Notes: generated by a model not told the origin, from the letters alone. A DNA stretch of 64,000 nt from an uncultured Bacteroidales bacterium (GCA_903959905.1 CAJBYO010000019.1:1-64000), one strand, 5' to 3'. Shown: positions 19,106-29,986, counted from the stretch's first letter. Made by a program: numbers and translations.

Positions 19106-21487
19106 ATGAGAAAAGCATTTTACATTCTGACCATACTGGCACTTACAACGATGGTTGCAGCAGGTCAGGTTAACCCCATGATACCCGTTGCTGACCGTCC
19201 GGTTTACTTTGATGTTTCTCCCCCGCTGAGGGATATGCTGCATCCTGCAACCATCCCGTCTGACGGGAGCTGGAAGGATGGCGTGGTCAATAATTTTGTC
19301 AGTAACACTGGTGATTCCGACTATAAACCGGGTCAGTCGCTGCCGGCCGATCCAGGGCTGCAGAACTTTTTTGGCAACCTGCTTTCGGATACGACCATCC
19401 AGAATTTTGACGGACTGGGAAACATAGGAGGGTATGTGCCCCCCGATACACATGGAGATGTAGGTTTGAATCATTATTTCCAGGTGACCAACTGTTCGTA
19501 TGCCATATATAATAAAAGCGGCGGAAAGATCTTCGGCCCTGCAGGCAACAGCACGGTATGGTCGGGAATGCCCCATAACTCCAACGACGGGGATGCTATT
19601 GTTCTTTTTGACGAATTGGCCAACCGGTGGCTTTTTTCTCAGTTTTCCCTGCCAAACGGATCTTCTACCGCACCTTTTTACCAGATGATCGCTGTTTCCC
19701 AAACACCTGATCCGACGGGCAGCTGGTACCGGTGGGTATATGAATTCAGTGCCATGCCCGACTATCCGAAGTTTGGCATCTGGCCCGATGCCTATTATAT
19801 GTCAACCAACAATTTCGGCACCGGTGGTGCCGGTTGGGTAGGCAATGGTGCCTATGCCTACGATCGTACCGCTATGATCGCCGGAGATCCCAATGCAGCA
19901 AGGATTTCATTCACAGTTCCACCGGGTAGTGACGGTTTTATTTCTCTGTTACCGGCCGATTGCGATGGCGTTTTCCCTGCCATGGGCACACCCAACTATT
20001 TTACTTATATACGCACTGGCGGAACACAACGCCTGGGTGTCTATGAATTTCATGCCGACTGGACAACGCCCGCCAATTCAACATTTGGGAACCTGGCCTT
20101 TCTGAATGTCACACCCTTCACCACCCTTGGATGGGGGAGCGGCATCCCGCAGAAGGGGTCACCTCAACTGCTTGAAACACTCGGCGACCGCCTGATGTAC
20201 CGTCTTCAGTACAGGAAATTCAACGGTTTTGGATCCATGGTGCTGAATCATACGGTGAACGCAGGCTCCGGCAAGGGCGGCGTCCGCTGGTATGAATTAA
20301 GGAATACCGGTACTGGCTGGAGTATTTACCAGCAGGCCACCTATTCGCCCGATGCACATTCCAGGTGGATGGGCAGTATTGCACAGGATACGGCTGGAAC
20401 GATATCCATGGGTTATTCTGTTTCCAGCTCAACGATTTATCCCGGAATCCGTTACACCGGGAGGCTGAAAAACGATCCGATTAACCAGATGACCATTATG
20501 GAGCGGACCATCACCAACGGTGGCGGTTCCCAGACAGGGGTCTGGAGCGGCCGGAGCCGCTGGGGTGATTACAGCGCCCTGAGCATTGACCCGGCTTCCC
20601 CAACAACATTCTGGTTTACCACCGAATACTATGCTGCAACATCAACAAGCAGCTGGTCTACACGCATTGCCTCCTATACCTATGCCAATGTGTTTTCTTC
20701 AGCCGCGTCAGCAACCCCAGGAATTATTTGCAGCACCACGCCTGATTCGGCCCAGCTGAATGCTTACGGGTACGGTGGCAGCGGGACCTACACCTATTCC
20801 TGGACATCAATACCGCCAGGCTTTACCTCTACTCTGAAAAGCCCGAAAGTACGGCCGCAGAGCACCACCAAATACATTGCAGCCATCAGCGAAGGCACAC
20901 TGACCAGGCATGATACCACCGAAATGCGCATTATTGAGGCACCTACGGCATTTGCCGGAAATGATACTGTTCTGTGCTGGTATCAGTCACCCATTCCCAT
21001 TCACGCAACCGCCACCAGTTATCTGCGGTTTTTATGGGGAAGCACCGGCGACGGGACATTCACCGATCCATCGTCGCTCACCACAGCCTATATCCCTGGG
21101 ATCCATGACAAAACATCCGGTGGCACCGACCTGAAACTCATCGTCTGGCCGCTTACTCCGTGCCTGAACAAGGCGACCGACATGATGCATATTACCCTCG
21201 ATCCATGTGTTGGCATTCCTGAGCGTTCACCCGGTGACCTCAGGCTGGTTGTGTTGCCGAACCCGGCACATGACAAGGTTTCAATCTCCATAAACGGCGT
21301 TCAGCGGAAAGCAATACTCACCGTTACTTCCACAGATGGCCGGGTGGTGCATTCTGCCACACTTGAGCAGGCAGGAGACCAGTCCATCATTCAGGACCTT
21401 GATCTGACTTCCTGGCCCAAAGGCATGTATATCGTGAAGGTGCACTCAGACGTCAGGACTGCCGTTTCCCGGTTTATCGTACAGTAG
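19106..21487 (+). CDS. Large secreted protein with type IX sorting domain, function unknown
   Basis: A secreted protein of 793 residues. I use the ATG at 19106, which opens a signal peptide (MRKAFYILTILALTTMVAAGQ); the frame extends upstream but crosses the FIST gene and the promoter. The N-terminal 600 residues contain YVPPDTHGDVGLNHYFQV and many aromatic and Gly residues, consistent with a beta-propeller-like or other beta-rich fold, but I recognise no enzyme signature. A PKD-like segment follows at about 620-680. The last 80 residues are a type A type IX sorting domain (VVLPNPAHDKVSISI, WPKGMYIVKV). It is therefore probably exported and attached to or released from the cell surface. Confidence 0.8.
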   Translation: MRKAFYILTILALTTMVAAGQVNPMIPVADRPVYFDVSPPLRDMLHPATIPSDGSWKDGVVNNFVSNTGDSDYKPGQSLPADPGLQNFFGNLLSDTTIQNFDGLGNIGGYVPPDTHGDVGLNHYFQVTNCSYAIYNKSGGKIFGPAGNSTVWSGMPHNSNDGDAIVLFDELANRWLFSQFSLPNGSSTAPFYQMIAVSQTPDPTGSWYRWVYEFSAMPDYPKFGIWPDAYYMSTNNFGTGGAGWVGNGAYAYDRTAMIAGDPNAARISFTVPPGSDGFISLLPADCDGVFPAMGTPNYFTYIRTGGTQRLGVYEFHADWTTPANSTFGNLAFLNVTPFTTLGWGSGIPQKGSPQLLETLGDRLMYRLQYRKFNGFGSMVLNHTVNAGSGKGGVRWYELRNTGTGWSIYQQATYSPDAHSRWMGSIAQDTAGTISMGYSVSSSTIYPGIRYTGRLKNDPINQMTIMERTITNGGGSQTGVWSGRSRWGDYSALSIDPASPTTFWFTTEYYAATSTSSWSTRIASYTYANVFSSAASATPGIICSTTPDSAQLNAYGYGGSGTYTYSWTSIPPGFTSTLKSPKVRPQSTTKYIAAISEGTLTRHDTTEMRIIEAPTAFAGNDTVLCWYQSPIPIHATATSYLRFLWGSTGDGTFTDPSSLTTAYIPGIHDKTSGGTDLKLIVWPLTPCLNKATDMMHITLDPCVGIPERSPGDLRLVVLPNPAHDKVSISINGVQRKAILTVTSTDGRVVHSATLEQAGDQSIIQDLDLTSWPKGMYIVKVHSDVRTAVSRFIVQ

Positions 21488-21718
21488 GCCGGAATACCTG
21501 TTTCTCTCCGTCACGGGTCCCGTCAATGGGAATTGTGAGAGGGGCAGATCATTTTCTGGGTTTCTCAATTTTCTTTCTTCACTTCCTGTGATTGTTGCTC
21601 CATGATGCCAATATTTTGCATTGTTTAGATCTTCCGGAATGGTGAGGTAATGCATTGGCATATTCTCTTAAATTGTTGATTGTTAATTTTATAACAACAA
21701 ACAATCTTCTACTTTTAC

Positions 21719-21749
21719 TTGACTTTACCTAATTATAACATTATATTTG
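21719..21749 (+). promoter_or_regulatory. Candidate promoter in the 432-base gap before the large T9SS gene
   Basis: A TTG at 21719-21721 and TATATTTG at 21742-21749 are 20 bases apart, as expected for a Bacteroidota promoter. A second TATATTTG lies at 21803-21810 with a poorer upstream element. The rest of 21488-21919 is AT-rich and holds nothing else I recognise. This implies a 5' leader of 110-170 bases. Confidence 0.6.
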
Positions 21750-21919
21750 CGTATGCAAGGCAATCAAGTAATTGACTAAATATATTGACATTGAACGTCT
21801 TTTATATTTGAAACTGTCGCAATTACTACTTCCCACACTCATGCCATCTCCTTTCTGACGAGAGGAAATTCCAGATTCCCAACAGTAGTTTTTTTTCTAT
21901 AATCCTAAAAGGACCGACC

Positions 21920-24900
21920 ATGAAAAAACTTTTACTGATTATCATCACATTGTGCGTGGCATGTATGACCTACGGAGTACCCCTGACCGGGATTAAAACC
22001 ATACCCGGAACCTATGCGACCATAGCCGCAGCCATCGCCGATCTCAACGCGAATGGGGTAGGTGCCCCTGGCGTTATATTTAATATTAACCCGTTTCCGT
22101 ATACCGAGAATATCGTTGCCACCTTGTCGATCACTGCAACCGGAACAGCTGCTGCGCCGATCGTATTCCAGAAGAACCCTGCAATGTTTGGCGCCAACCC
22201 GGTGATCAATGTCAACTTTCTGGGGACCAACACCCCGGGTTCAGCCGTGCAGGATGGGATCTGGAACCTGATAGGCTGCGATTATGTAACCATCAACGGG
22301 ATAGATCTTGTTGACCCGAATGTTGCAAATCCTGCCACCATGGAGTATGGATTCGGAATGTTCAAAAGGGATGCCACTGACGGATGCCAGTTCAATATGA
22401 TAAAAAATTGTGTGGTCACATTAAACCGCATTAACAATGCCGGTGGCATTGGGCCGGCCGTGGATGGTTCAAAGGCCATTAACGTCGTAAACGCCACGGC
22501 TGCAGCACAAACAATCGCTGTTGTTGTTACGGCCCCCGCCGGGAGCAATTCAAATAACAAATTTTATTCAAATACCTTGCAGAACTGCAACATTGGTGTG
22601 GCGCTGATAGGCTATGTCGATGTTACACCCTTCAACCTGGCCGACCAGAACAATGATGTGGGAGGAGCCGCCGCTGCCACAGGTAACACAATCATCAACT
22701 TCGGCGGTGCCCCTGCCGCAACAAATCCTGCAGCTGGTGTAAGGACCCAGAACCAGTACGGGTTAAATGTATCCTACAACACGCTTAATAATAACACTGG
22801 GGTCGGCGTCAACCATCCTGCCACCATGCGGGGCATTTTTCTGCAGGCAGCTGTTAGTGCCAGTGCAAAGGTCAACAATAATACACTCAGCATTACAGGA
22901 GGTTCAACCACAAGTCAGATCAGTGTGATTGAAAATGTTTCCGGTTCAACACCCGCTGGGAATACCATCAACATAAATAACAACCTTATTACGAACTGCA
23001 CCTGGCCTACGGCTACCACCGGTATTTTTTATGGAATCCTGAACTCATCATCCGCCCTCAACGTAAACATCTCCGGGAATACGATTTTAAATATCAGCAG
23101 TCCCAGCACCGGCATTTGTTACATGATCAATGGCGGGAGCCCCCAGAATCTCAGCATCGACAACAATGAGATCGGTAATATTACCAAAACCGTTTCGGGA
23201 ACCTTGTATGCGATGTTTGCCGGAACGGCCATCATCAAGGTTCATCACAATAACGTTCATGATCTTAACATGATGGGTGGAGGAAATGCAATTTATGGAT
23301 TTCATGATATTTTAGGTCCCGCCAATGAATTGTACTACAATAATAGCTTCCATCATTTCTATAATTTCGGAACAGGAGGCGTCTTCGGCTTATACACCAA
23401 CACCGCGGCCGGAATCAGGAAGGCATATTCAAACACGATTTATAACTTTGCAGCCAACGGAGGTGGCCCGGTTTATGGAATTTTTGGTGCCAGCAGTTCC
23501 CCGTCCTATTATAAGAACAGGATATTTAATCTTTCGTCAGGCGGGCCGGCAGGAATTGTTTACGGGATCTATATTGTTTCAGGCAGTCCTGTCAATATTT
23601 TCAACAATTACATCAGTGATCTGAAAACTCCGAATGCTGCCAGTGCCACTGTTTTATCAGGCATTTACCTGAATTTCACCGCGGCCCTGGTTGCGAATGT
23701 TTATTATAACACGGTCCATCTGAACGGACTCAGCACAGGGGCCCCGTTCAGCAGCGCTGCATTATTTGTTAACACGATTGCCACGGTTGATGTGCGGAAT
23801 AATATCCTGATCAATAATTCCGTCCCGACAGGTGCCGGAATTGCAGCGGCGTACCGAAGGAACAGCAACGTGCTTGGCACATATACCATGACTTCCAACA
23901 ACAATAATTTTTATGCGGGTATACCGAGTCCGACACATGTTATTCTGTATGATGGAGTAGGTTATCAGACATTGGTTGCTTATAAAGCGTATGTCTTCCC
24001 CAGGGATGCTGTTTCATTTACTGAAAACACCTCCTTTGTCAGTGTTCCCACCAATAACTTTCACATCAATTGTTTAACGCCAACGCTGTGTGAGAGTGGT
24101 GCGGCACGTATTATCGCTCCGATTGCCATTCAGGATGATTACGACAGCGATATCCGATGGGGCGAAGCTGGTTATATTGGTACCGGCTTTGCTCCCGATG
24201 TTGGCGCCGATGAGTTTAACCCTTGCCCTGCCGGGTTCCTGATCGCCGGAACCGTTATGGATTCGCTGGGGGTTGCACCTGCTGCAGAAAATCTGTACAT
24301 CGTGGCGCATGTCAGCTGCTGTCCGGAGGACACCATCATCAAAAAGCTGACAGGTGGGGATATCACTTACACGGTTTCAAACAATACCGGCACCTATACA
24401 TTGAATTGTCAAGCCTTCATGAACCCGCCGGGAGCGGGAGACCAGGTGTTCCTCACTTTCTTCAATACGGTTACCCAGGAGCATTATACCGGAGTGGTGG
24501 ACATAATTCAGCCCGGCCAGCCCATAACAAACAATGTGGTCATCAAACTTGCCCAGCGTGTACACCTGCCAAACCGGACTTCATCAGTAAGAGTGGTGGT
24601 TCCTCCGCACAAGACCCTTCAGATCCATTATGTGTATGTTGAACCCGGCCATTGCGGCAATACAGATGTATTTGTGTGGAACGGCAACACCTGGGTGAAA
24701 TTCAAACAGTGGAACTGGAACCATTACTGTACCTGGAGATTCATCCAGAACAACACCGCACTTCCGATGGTTTATGTTATTCACAATGACAATGGCGACA
24801 TGAAGTTCGATCTGAAATACAATTGCCCGAACAACCCGCCTACAACACCCGGGAATAACAATGAATATGGCCTGATCAACATGGGATGGCGGGACAGGCC

Positions 24901-27628
24901 GCATTTAAGCAGCGAATTCGGCAATATCATTGCAACAAGCCATACTTTTACTGATTATGAGGGAGCATTCCTGGATAACTTCCCGCAGATAATGGGCGAT
25001 GGCGGAGTTCAGAACCTTACGATCCAGTTTGAGAGCTATCAGAATAATTTCTGGAACGACATGAACCTGATGATCGACCTGCAGAATGTTACCCAGGGTG
25101 GTACGCTGACCCTTAATATTCCGGATGCGACGATACCTGTTACCTCGGCCGTGATCAACCCGGGAGATACCGCGTGTTTCTTCAACCCGGGCGGCATACT
25201 TATACCTGGCGTTCACATCATGTACTTATCTGCATCTCCTGGCCTTTCACTGGCGATGGACTGCTTCAACTTCACCTCCATGGTACCTGCGCCGTTCCTG
25301 CCAACAGTGACGACAACACCCGTGACCGGCATCACCTCGCACAGCGCAATGAGTGGAGGTAGTGTAACCGCCGATGGTGGGGCACCTGTGACCGCGCGTG
25401 GCATTTGCTGGAGCACCCTTGCCGAACCGACTATTCTCGACAACATTACCACGAATGGACCAGGACTGGGTAACTATACAAGCATGATGGCACCATTATT
25501 GCCATTAACCACTTACCATGTGAGGGCGTATGCCTCAAACTTCACCGGAACGGCTTATGGAGCTGAACTGGTATTTACGACCCATGCAGCCGGCATGATT
25601 ACCGGCACCATTATCGATTCACTGGGGATTGCGCCACCGGCAGCAAACATGTATATCGTGGCACATACCCGCTGCAATCCGGCAGATACGCTCAGTAACC
25701 TGAACGGAGGGATTACCTACCAGGTTGCCGGCAATGCGGGCACCTATACAATAGACTACAGCGCCTTCATGAATCCCCCTGTTGCGGGAGAACAGGTCTT
25801 CGTCTCATTCTACAATACGGTGACCATGGAACACAATACCGTGATGATAAATGTGCTGCCGGGCCCTGTCACAAACAACAATGTGATCATACGGCTGGCC
25901 ATCCATGTCCACCTGCCCTTCAGGACCTCCTGGGTAAGGGTGGTTGTACCGCCTCACACAACGCTTCAGATCCATTACGTCTATGTAGAGCCCGGCCATT
26001 GCGGCAATACGGATGTAATCTACTGGAATGGTCAGCGCTGGGTGAAATACAGACAGTGGAACTGGAACCATGCCGGTACCTGGAGGTATATACGGAACAA
26101 CAGCAACAGTCCGCAGGTATATGTCATACACAACGACAACGGGGATATGAGGTTCGACCTGATGTTCAATTGTCCGAACAATCCGCCGACAACGCCTGGC
26201 AATAACAACGAGTATGCTTTAATAAACATGGGATGGAGGGACAGACCCAATGCCAGTTGCGAGTTTGGCAACATCCAGGCGACAAATCATGTATTCACCG
26301 ACGAAGAGGGATCCTACCTGGATAATTTCCCGCAGATAATGGGTGATGGCGGTGTTCAGAACCTGGCGATCCAGTTTCAGAGCTATCAAAATATTTTCTG
26401 GGGTGATATGCAACTGATGATAGACCTGCATAATGTCAGTCAGGGTGGAACGCTGATCCTGAACATACCCGATGCCACGATTCCCCAGACTACGGCTGTG
26501 ATCAATCCGGGAGATACCGCATGTTTCTTCAATCCCGGCGGTATTCTTACACCGGGCATGCATACCATGACCTTGTCAGCATCTGGCGGGCTTTCGATGG
26601 GCATGGATTGCTTTAATTTCACCTCGAACGTAATTGTTCCGCCACTTGTAGTGACCGGTGCACCAACCAATGCATCCTGCTTTGGAAGCGCTGACGGATC
26701 AGTTAATACGACCGTATCCGGTGGCTTACCACCCTATAGTTATTTGTGGAGCACTGGCGCAACTACATCAGCAATAAATGGGTTGGCTGCCGGCGCATAT
26801 ACTGTATCCGTGACAGATGTGTTCAGTGCCACTGACGTTGGGAGTTGGATAATAACCCAGCCTCCGGACCTTGTACTTAATGCAACCATGGTCCCGGCGA
26901 ACTGTCCCGGTGCCAATGATGGTAGCATTGATCTCACGGTTGCAGGCGGAACCCAGCCACATGTTTATCTCTGGAGTAACGGTGCCACGACCGAGGATAT
27001 CGGTAATCTTACCCCGGGTTCCTATTGTGTAACCGTTATGGATGCCAATGGCTGCGTTAAAACAGGTTGCTATACGGTAGGTCAGGTTTCAGCGGTTTGT
27101 GCGTTCCTAACTGTAAACGGGACCGTAACCGGGACAGTTTGCTACAATGCTATCCAGACTATCTTGGTGCCCGGTGGAGGCAATGACTTTACAGTACTGC
27201 AAGGAGGCAATGCAACCTTCATTGCGGGGCATAATATACTTTACCAGCCTGCCACAAGGGTATTCCCGGGAGGTAGTATGCATGGGTACATCACCACCAA
27301 CAACCAGTATTGCGGAGGAATAACTCCATCCATGGTCAGCGTTGTTGCTGCTGTTGAACAGATCCCATTCATTTCATCGCAATCAAACTTTATCGTCTAT
27401 CCTAATCCAACCCAGGGAACCTTCGTTCTTGAACAAAAGGGCGACAGGGAATTTGGAACCGTCAGGATCGAGGTTTATGGAATGAGAGGGGAGAAGGTGC
27501 TGGCAAGCCAGTTGTCCGGGGAGAAGAAACATGAGTTCTCTCTGACACAGATCCCGGCCGGACTCTATTTCGTAAGAGTGGTTGCCGATGACTATGTTGA
27601 GACGATCAAACTGATCTTAACAAGATAG
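21920..27628 (+). CDS. Giant secreted protein: beta-helix, duplicated module, SprB repeats, type IX sorting domain
   Basis: A 1902-residue surface or secreted protein with a signal peptide ending MTYGVPL. Residues about 30-770 are rich in Asn/Gly with NxISNNxI-like rungs typical of a right-handed parallel beta-helix. Two nearly identical modules follow at about 776-1121 and 1227-1571; both contain IHYVYVEPGHCGNTDV, QWNWNH, NCPNNPPTTPGNNNEY and DNFPQIMGDGGVQNL. A fibronectin-like linker (GGAPVTARGICWST) separates them. Two SprB repeats lie at about 1580-1720 (SYLWSTGATTSAINGLAAG), and a type A sorting domain ends the protein (VYPNPTQGTFVLEQ). The architecture suggests adhesion or surface-substrate binding. 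I see no catalytic motif in the duplicated module. Confidence 0.85.
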   Translation: MKKLLLIIITLCVACMTYGVPLTGIKTIPGTYATIAAAIADLNANGVGAPGVIFNINPFPYTENIVATLSITATGTAAAPIVFQKNPAMFGANPVINVNFLGTNTPGSAVQDGIWNLIGCDYVTINGIDLVDPNVANPATMEYGFGMFKRDATDGCQFNMIKNCVVTLNRINNAGGIGPAVDGSKAINVVNATAAAQTIAVVVTAPAGSNSNNKFYSNTLQNCNIGVALIGYVDVTPFNLADQNNDVGGAAAATGNTIINFGGAPAATNPAAGVRTQNQYGLNVSYNTLNNNTGVGVNHPATMRGIFLQAAVSASAKVNNNTLSITGGSTTSQISVIENVSGSTPAGNTININNNLITNCTWPTATTGIFYGILNSSSALNVNISGNTILNISSPSTGICYMINGGSPQNLSIDNNEIGNITKTVSGTLYAMFAGTAIIKVHHNNVHDLNMMGGGNAIYGFHDILGPANELYYNNSFHHFYNFGTGGVFGLYTNTAAGIRKAYSNTIYNFAANGGGPVYGIFGASSSPSYYKNRIFNLSSGGPAGIVYGIYIVSGSPVNIFNNYISDLKTPNAASATVLSGIYLNFTAALVANVYYNTVHLNGLSTGAPFSSAALFVNTIATVDVRNNILINNSVPTGAGIAAAYRRNSNVLGTYTMTSNNNNFYAGIPSPTHVILYDGVGYQTLVAYKAYVFPRDAVSFTENTSFVSVPTNNFHINCLTPTLCESGAARIIAPIAIQDDYDSDIRWGEAGYIGTGFAPDVGADEFNPCPAGFLIAGTVMDSLGVAPAAENLYIVAHVSCCPEDTIIKKLTGGDITYTVSNNTGTYTLNCQAFMNPPGAGDQVFLTFFNTVTQEHYTGVVDIIQPGQPITNNVVIKLAQRVHLPNRTSSVRVVVPPHKTLQIHYVYVEPGHCGNTDVFVWNGNTWVKFKQWNWNHYCTWRFIQNNTALPMVYVIHNDNGDMKFDLKYNCPNNPPTTPGNNNEYGLINMGWRDRPHLSSEFGNIIATSHTFTDYEGAFLDNFPQIMGDGGVQNLTIQFESYQNNFWNDMNLMIDLQNVTQGGTLTLNIPDATIPVTSAVINPGDTACFFNPGGILIPGVHIMYLSASPGLSLAMDCFNFTSMVPAPFLPTVTTTPVTGITSHSAMSGGSVTADGGAPVTARGICWSTLAEPTILDNITTNGPGLGNYTSMMAPLLPLTTYHVRAYASNFTGTAYGAELVFTTHAAGMITGTIIDSLGIAPPAANMYIVAHTRCNPADTLSNLNGGITYQVAGNAGTYTIDYSAFMNPPVAGEQVFVSFYNTVTMEHNTVMINVLPGPVTNNNVIIRLAIHVHLPFRTSWVRVVVPPHTTLQIHYVYVEPGHCGNTDVIYWNGQRWVKYRQWNWNHAGTWRYIRNNSNSPQVYVIHNDNGDMRFDLMFNCPNNPPTTPGNNNEYALINMGWRDRPNASCEFGNIQATNHVFTDEEGSYLDNFPQIMGDGGVQNLAIQFQSYQNIFWGDMQLMIDLHNVSQGGTLILNIPDATIPQTTAVINPGDTACFFNPGGILTPGMHTMTLSASGGLSMGMDCFNFTSNVIVPPLVVTGAPTNASCFGSADGSVNTTVSGGLPPYSYLWSTGATTSAINGLAAGAYTVSVTDVFSATDVGSWIITQPPDLVLNATMVPANCPGANDGSIDLTVAGGTQPHVYLWSNGATTEDIGNLTPGSYCVTVMDANGCVKTGCYTVGQVSAVCAFLTVNGTVTGTVCYNAIQTILVPGGGNDFTVLQGGNATFIAGHNILYQPATRVFPGGSMHGYITTNNQYCGGITPSMVSVVAAVEQIPFISSQSNFIVYPNPTQGTFVLEQKGDREFGTVRIEVYGMRGEKVLASQLSGEKKHEFSLTQIPAGLYFVRVVADDYVETIKLILTR

Positions 27629-27655
27629 TCATTTCCCTTTCTGTTCACGTTAACT

Positions 27656-27701
27656 GGCACAAATGCAAAATCCCGTTCAGGCGGGATTTTGCATTTGTGC
27701 C
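27656..27701. terminator. Strong 20-bp perfect hairpin
   Basis: Two 20-base arms (27656-27675 and 27682-27701) are perfectly complementary around a 6-base loop. It lies 27 bases after the stop of the giant secreted protein. The stem has runs of A and T within it, so it can terminate transcription in either direction. It separates the secreted-protein region from the acyl-CoA cluster. Confidence 0.85.
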
Positions 27702-27785
27702 AATTATTTTCATTCATCACTTCGGGCATGCAGTTTTTTTACTAATTTAGATCGCGAATAATCATATAATGTTAATAAATTAACA

Positions 27786-28556
27786 ATGGATTACCAGATA
27801 TTGAAAATCCAGATTGCCGATCGCATCGCCACCGTGACGATCAGCAGGCCTGCCGCCTTAAATGCACTAAATACGAATTTCTTCAAAGAACTGAATCATT
27901 TCCTCGACGACCTTGAGCCCCGCGATGATGTGAAAGCGCTGGTGATCACCGGTGAAGGAAAAGCATTTGTGGCAGGAGCCGACATTGCAGAAATGGTACA
28001 CATGAATGCCGAAGAGGGATATGCATTTTCCACCTTTGGCCAGAGAACATTTGACCGGCTTGAGCAACTCGCGATCCCGGTTATTGCTGCGGTGAACGGG
28101 TATGCCCTGGGAGGCGGGTGTGAACTGGCCATGGCATGTGATTTCAGAATTGCCAGCAAACTGGCCAAATTCGGCCAGCCGGAAATGAACCTGGGCATGA
28201 TCCCTGGGTATGCCGCCACACAGCGGCTGTCGAGGATTACCGGGTTGGGCAACGCCCTTTACCTGATCCTTACTGCCGATACCATCTCCGCCGACGACGC
28301 TTTGCGCATCGGGCTTGTTCAGAAGGTTACCGAGCCCGAGCAACTGATGGAAGAGGTGATGAAACTGGCTGCAAAAATGGCCGGCAATGGCTCACAGGCT
28401 GTTCCAAGGTCCAAACGCATCATCCGAAACGGAATCGCCATGGATTTCAAAGAAGCCTCTGAACTCGAAGCCGTTGAATTTGGCAAACAGTTCAGCGATG
28501 AAGCAACAAAAGAAGGAATGAAAGCGTTTCTGGAGAAACGCAAACCCGCCTGGTAA
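27786..28556 (+). CDS. Enoyl-CoA hydratase (crotonase family)
   Basis: A 256-residue crotonase-fold enzyme, full length, that hydrates trans-2-enoyl-CoA to 3-hydroxyacyl-CoA in the cytoplasm. The oxyanion-hole segments are AFVAGADIAEM and GYALGGGCELAMACDF, and both catalytic glutamates are present, in GGGCELA and in GQPEMNLGMIPG. It heads a set followed by 3-hydroxyacyl-CoA dehydrogenase and thiolase, which together make a complete hydratase-dehydrogenase-thiolase series. That series can run as beta-oxidation or in the C4 synthetic direction; the sequence does not decide which. It resembles short-chain (crotonyl-CoA) hydratases. Confidence 0.93.
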   Translation: MDYQILKIQIADRIATVTISRPAALNALNTNFFKELNHFLDDLEPRDDVKALVITGEGKAFVAGADIAEMVHMNAEEGYAFSTFGQRTFDRLEQLAIPVIAAVNGYALGGGCELAMACDFRIASKLAKFGQPEMNLGMIPGYAATQRLSRITGLGNALYLILTADTISADDALRIGLVQKVTEPEQLMEEVMKLAAKMAGNGSQAVPRSKRIIRNGIAMDFKEASELEAVEFGKQFSDEATKEGMKAFLEKRKPAW

Positions 28557-28635
28557 CCCCTCGCGGCCCCACATTTTACATTTTACAATTTTCATTTTGA
28601 TATAGTCTAACGCACACAAACCAATAATAACACCT

Positions 28636-29970
28636 ATGTCCTACGAAGAAAGATTACAACACGTTTCAGTGCTTGGTGCGGCGGGAAAAATGGGAAGCGG
28701 GATTCTGCTGCTTACCGCCGTGGAAATGGCTGACATAAGCCTGCGGCCTGAAAATAAGGGTAAACCATTTGTGCTCAACGCCATTGATGTTTCTGATGAA
28801 GCCCTTGCCGGAGTGATGAAATACCTGAAAACCCAGGTGCTTAAACTGGCGGAAAAAAAGGTGGTTGCCTTACGGAAAGTTTATGCCGACCGTGCCGACC
28901 TGATTGACAACGACGAGATCATCAACCAGTATATTTTTGATGTGATCAGCCTTGTCAGAACTACGACAAGGCTTGAATCGGCCTATGATTCCCGAATGGT
29001 TTTTGAAGCCATTAAAGAAGACCCGGAACTGAAGATCAGCATTTTTGCCAAAATTTCTGCCAATAATCCCCATCAGCCCTGGTTTTTCACCAACACATCT
29101 TCCATCCCCATCACAAAACTGGATGAGGGTGCAGGACTGAACGGCCGCGTCATCGGGTTCCACTTCTATAATCCGCCTGCAGTGCAGAAACTTGTTGAGA
29201 TCATCAGGGCACAGGGTACATTGCCCGAAGTGGAAGCATTTGCGCAGCAATATGCAAAGAGCCTGCGAAAGGTTGTTGTTCCTTCCCATGATAAGGCAGG
29301 GTTTATTGGCAACGGCCATTTCATGCGCGACATTCTGCACGCCGACAGTGAAGTTGAAAAGCTGGGCAAAGAATTTTCTTTTGTTGAAGCCGTCTATGCA
29401 ATAAACAGGATCAGCCAGGATTTCCTGGTACGTCCCATGGGTATATTTCAGCTCATTGACTATGTAGGGGTGGATGTATGCAGTTTTATCATGTCAGTGA
29501 TGAATCCCTATCTCCCGGATGAAAACCTTCACAGCGACCTGCTTGACAGGCTTCTTGCGCAAGGGATAAAAGGAGGGCAGTACTCCGATGGCTCCCAGAA
29601 GGACGGCATCCTTAAATATGAAAAAGGGCGACCGGTGGCTATTTACAATATTGAAACAAAGGAATATACCTCCATCAGCACCTTCCAGGCAAAAGTTGAT
29701 GAAAAACTCGGAATCATGCCTGCTCCCCCTGCCTGGAAAGCGGTGGTCGGAAGCAAGGTAAAGGATGAAATGCTCCGCAGCTATTTCAGTCAGCTCAAAG
29801 AAGTTACAAGCCCCGGGGCAGAACTTGCAAAGGCATACGCATACCGCTCCTGCGCTATCGGGCTGCACCTGGTCAGTTCGGGTGTCGCCATGAACGAAAA
29901 CGATGTGAATACGGTCATGCTTACCGGGTTCTTCCACGCTTACGGACCGATAAACAATTATTTAGGATAG
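28636..29970 (+). CDS. 3-hydroxyacyl-CoA dehydrogenase
   Basis: A 444-residue NAD-dependent dehydrogenase oxidising 3-hydroxyacyl-CoA to 3-oxoacyl-CoA. The Rossmann motif is near the start (VLGAAGKMGSG), followed by the family motifs FTNTSSIPIT, GFHFYNPP and the C-terminal domain NRISQDFLVRPMGIFQLIDYVG. It is longer than the usual 290-residue monofunctional enzyme, with an extended C-terminal part, a form often seen in Bacteroidota clusters. It lies 80 bases after the hydratase; the gap has a short ACATTTTAC-type repeat (about 28571-28602). Confidence 0.9.
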   Translation: MSYEERLQHVSVLGAAGKMGSGILLLTAVEMADISLRPENKGKPFVLNAIDVSDEALAGVMKYLKTQVLKLAEKKVVALRKVYADRADLIDNDEIINQYIFDVISLVRTTTRLESAYDSRMVFEAIKEDPELKISIFAKISANNPHQPWFFTNTSSIPITKLDEGAGLNGRVIGFHFYNPPAVQKLVEIIRAQGTLPEVEAFAQQYAKSLRKVVVPSHDKAGFIGNGHFMRDILHADSEVEKLGKEFSFVEAVYAINRISQDFLVRPMGIFQLIDYVGVDVCSFIMSVMNPYLPDENLHSDLLDRLLAQGIKGGQYSDGSQKDGILKYEKGRPVAIYNIETKEYTSISTFQAKVDEKLGIMPAPPAWKAVVGSKVKDEMLRSYFSQLKEVTSPGAELAKAYAYRSCAIGLHLVSSGVAMNENDVNTVMLTGFFHAYGPINNYLG

Positions 29971-29986
29971 ATTCCACCCCACCCAA

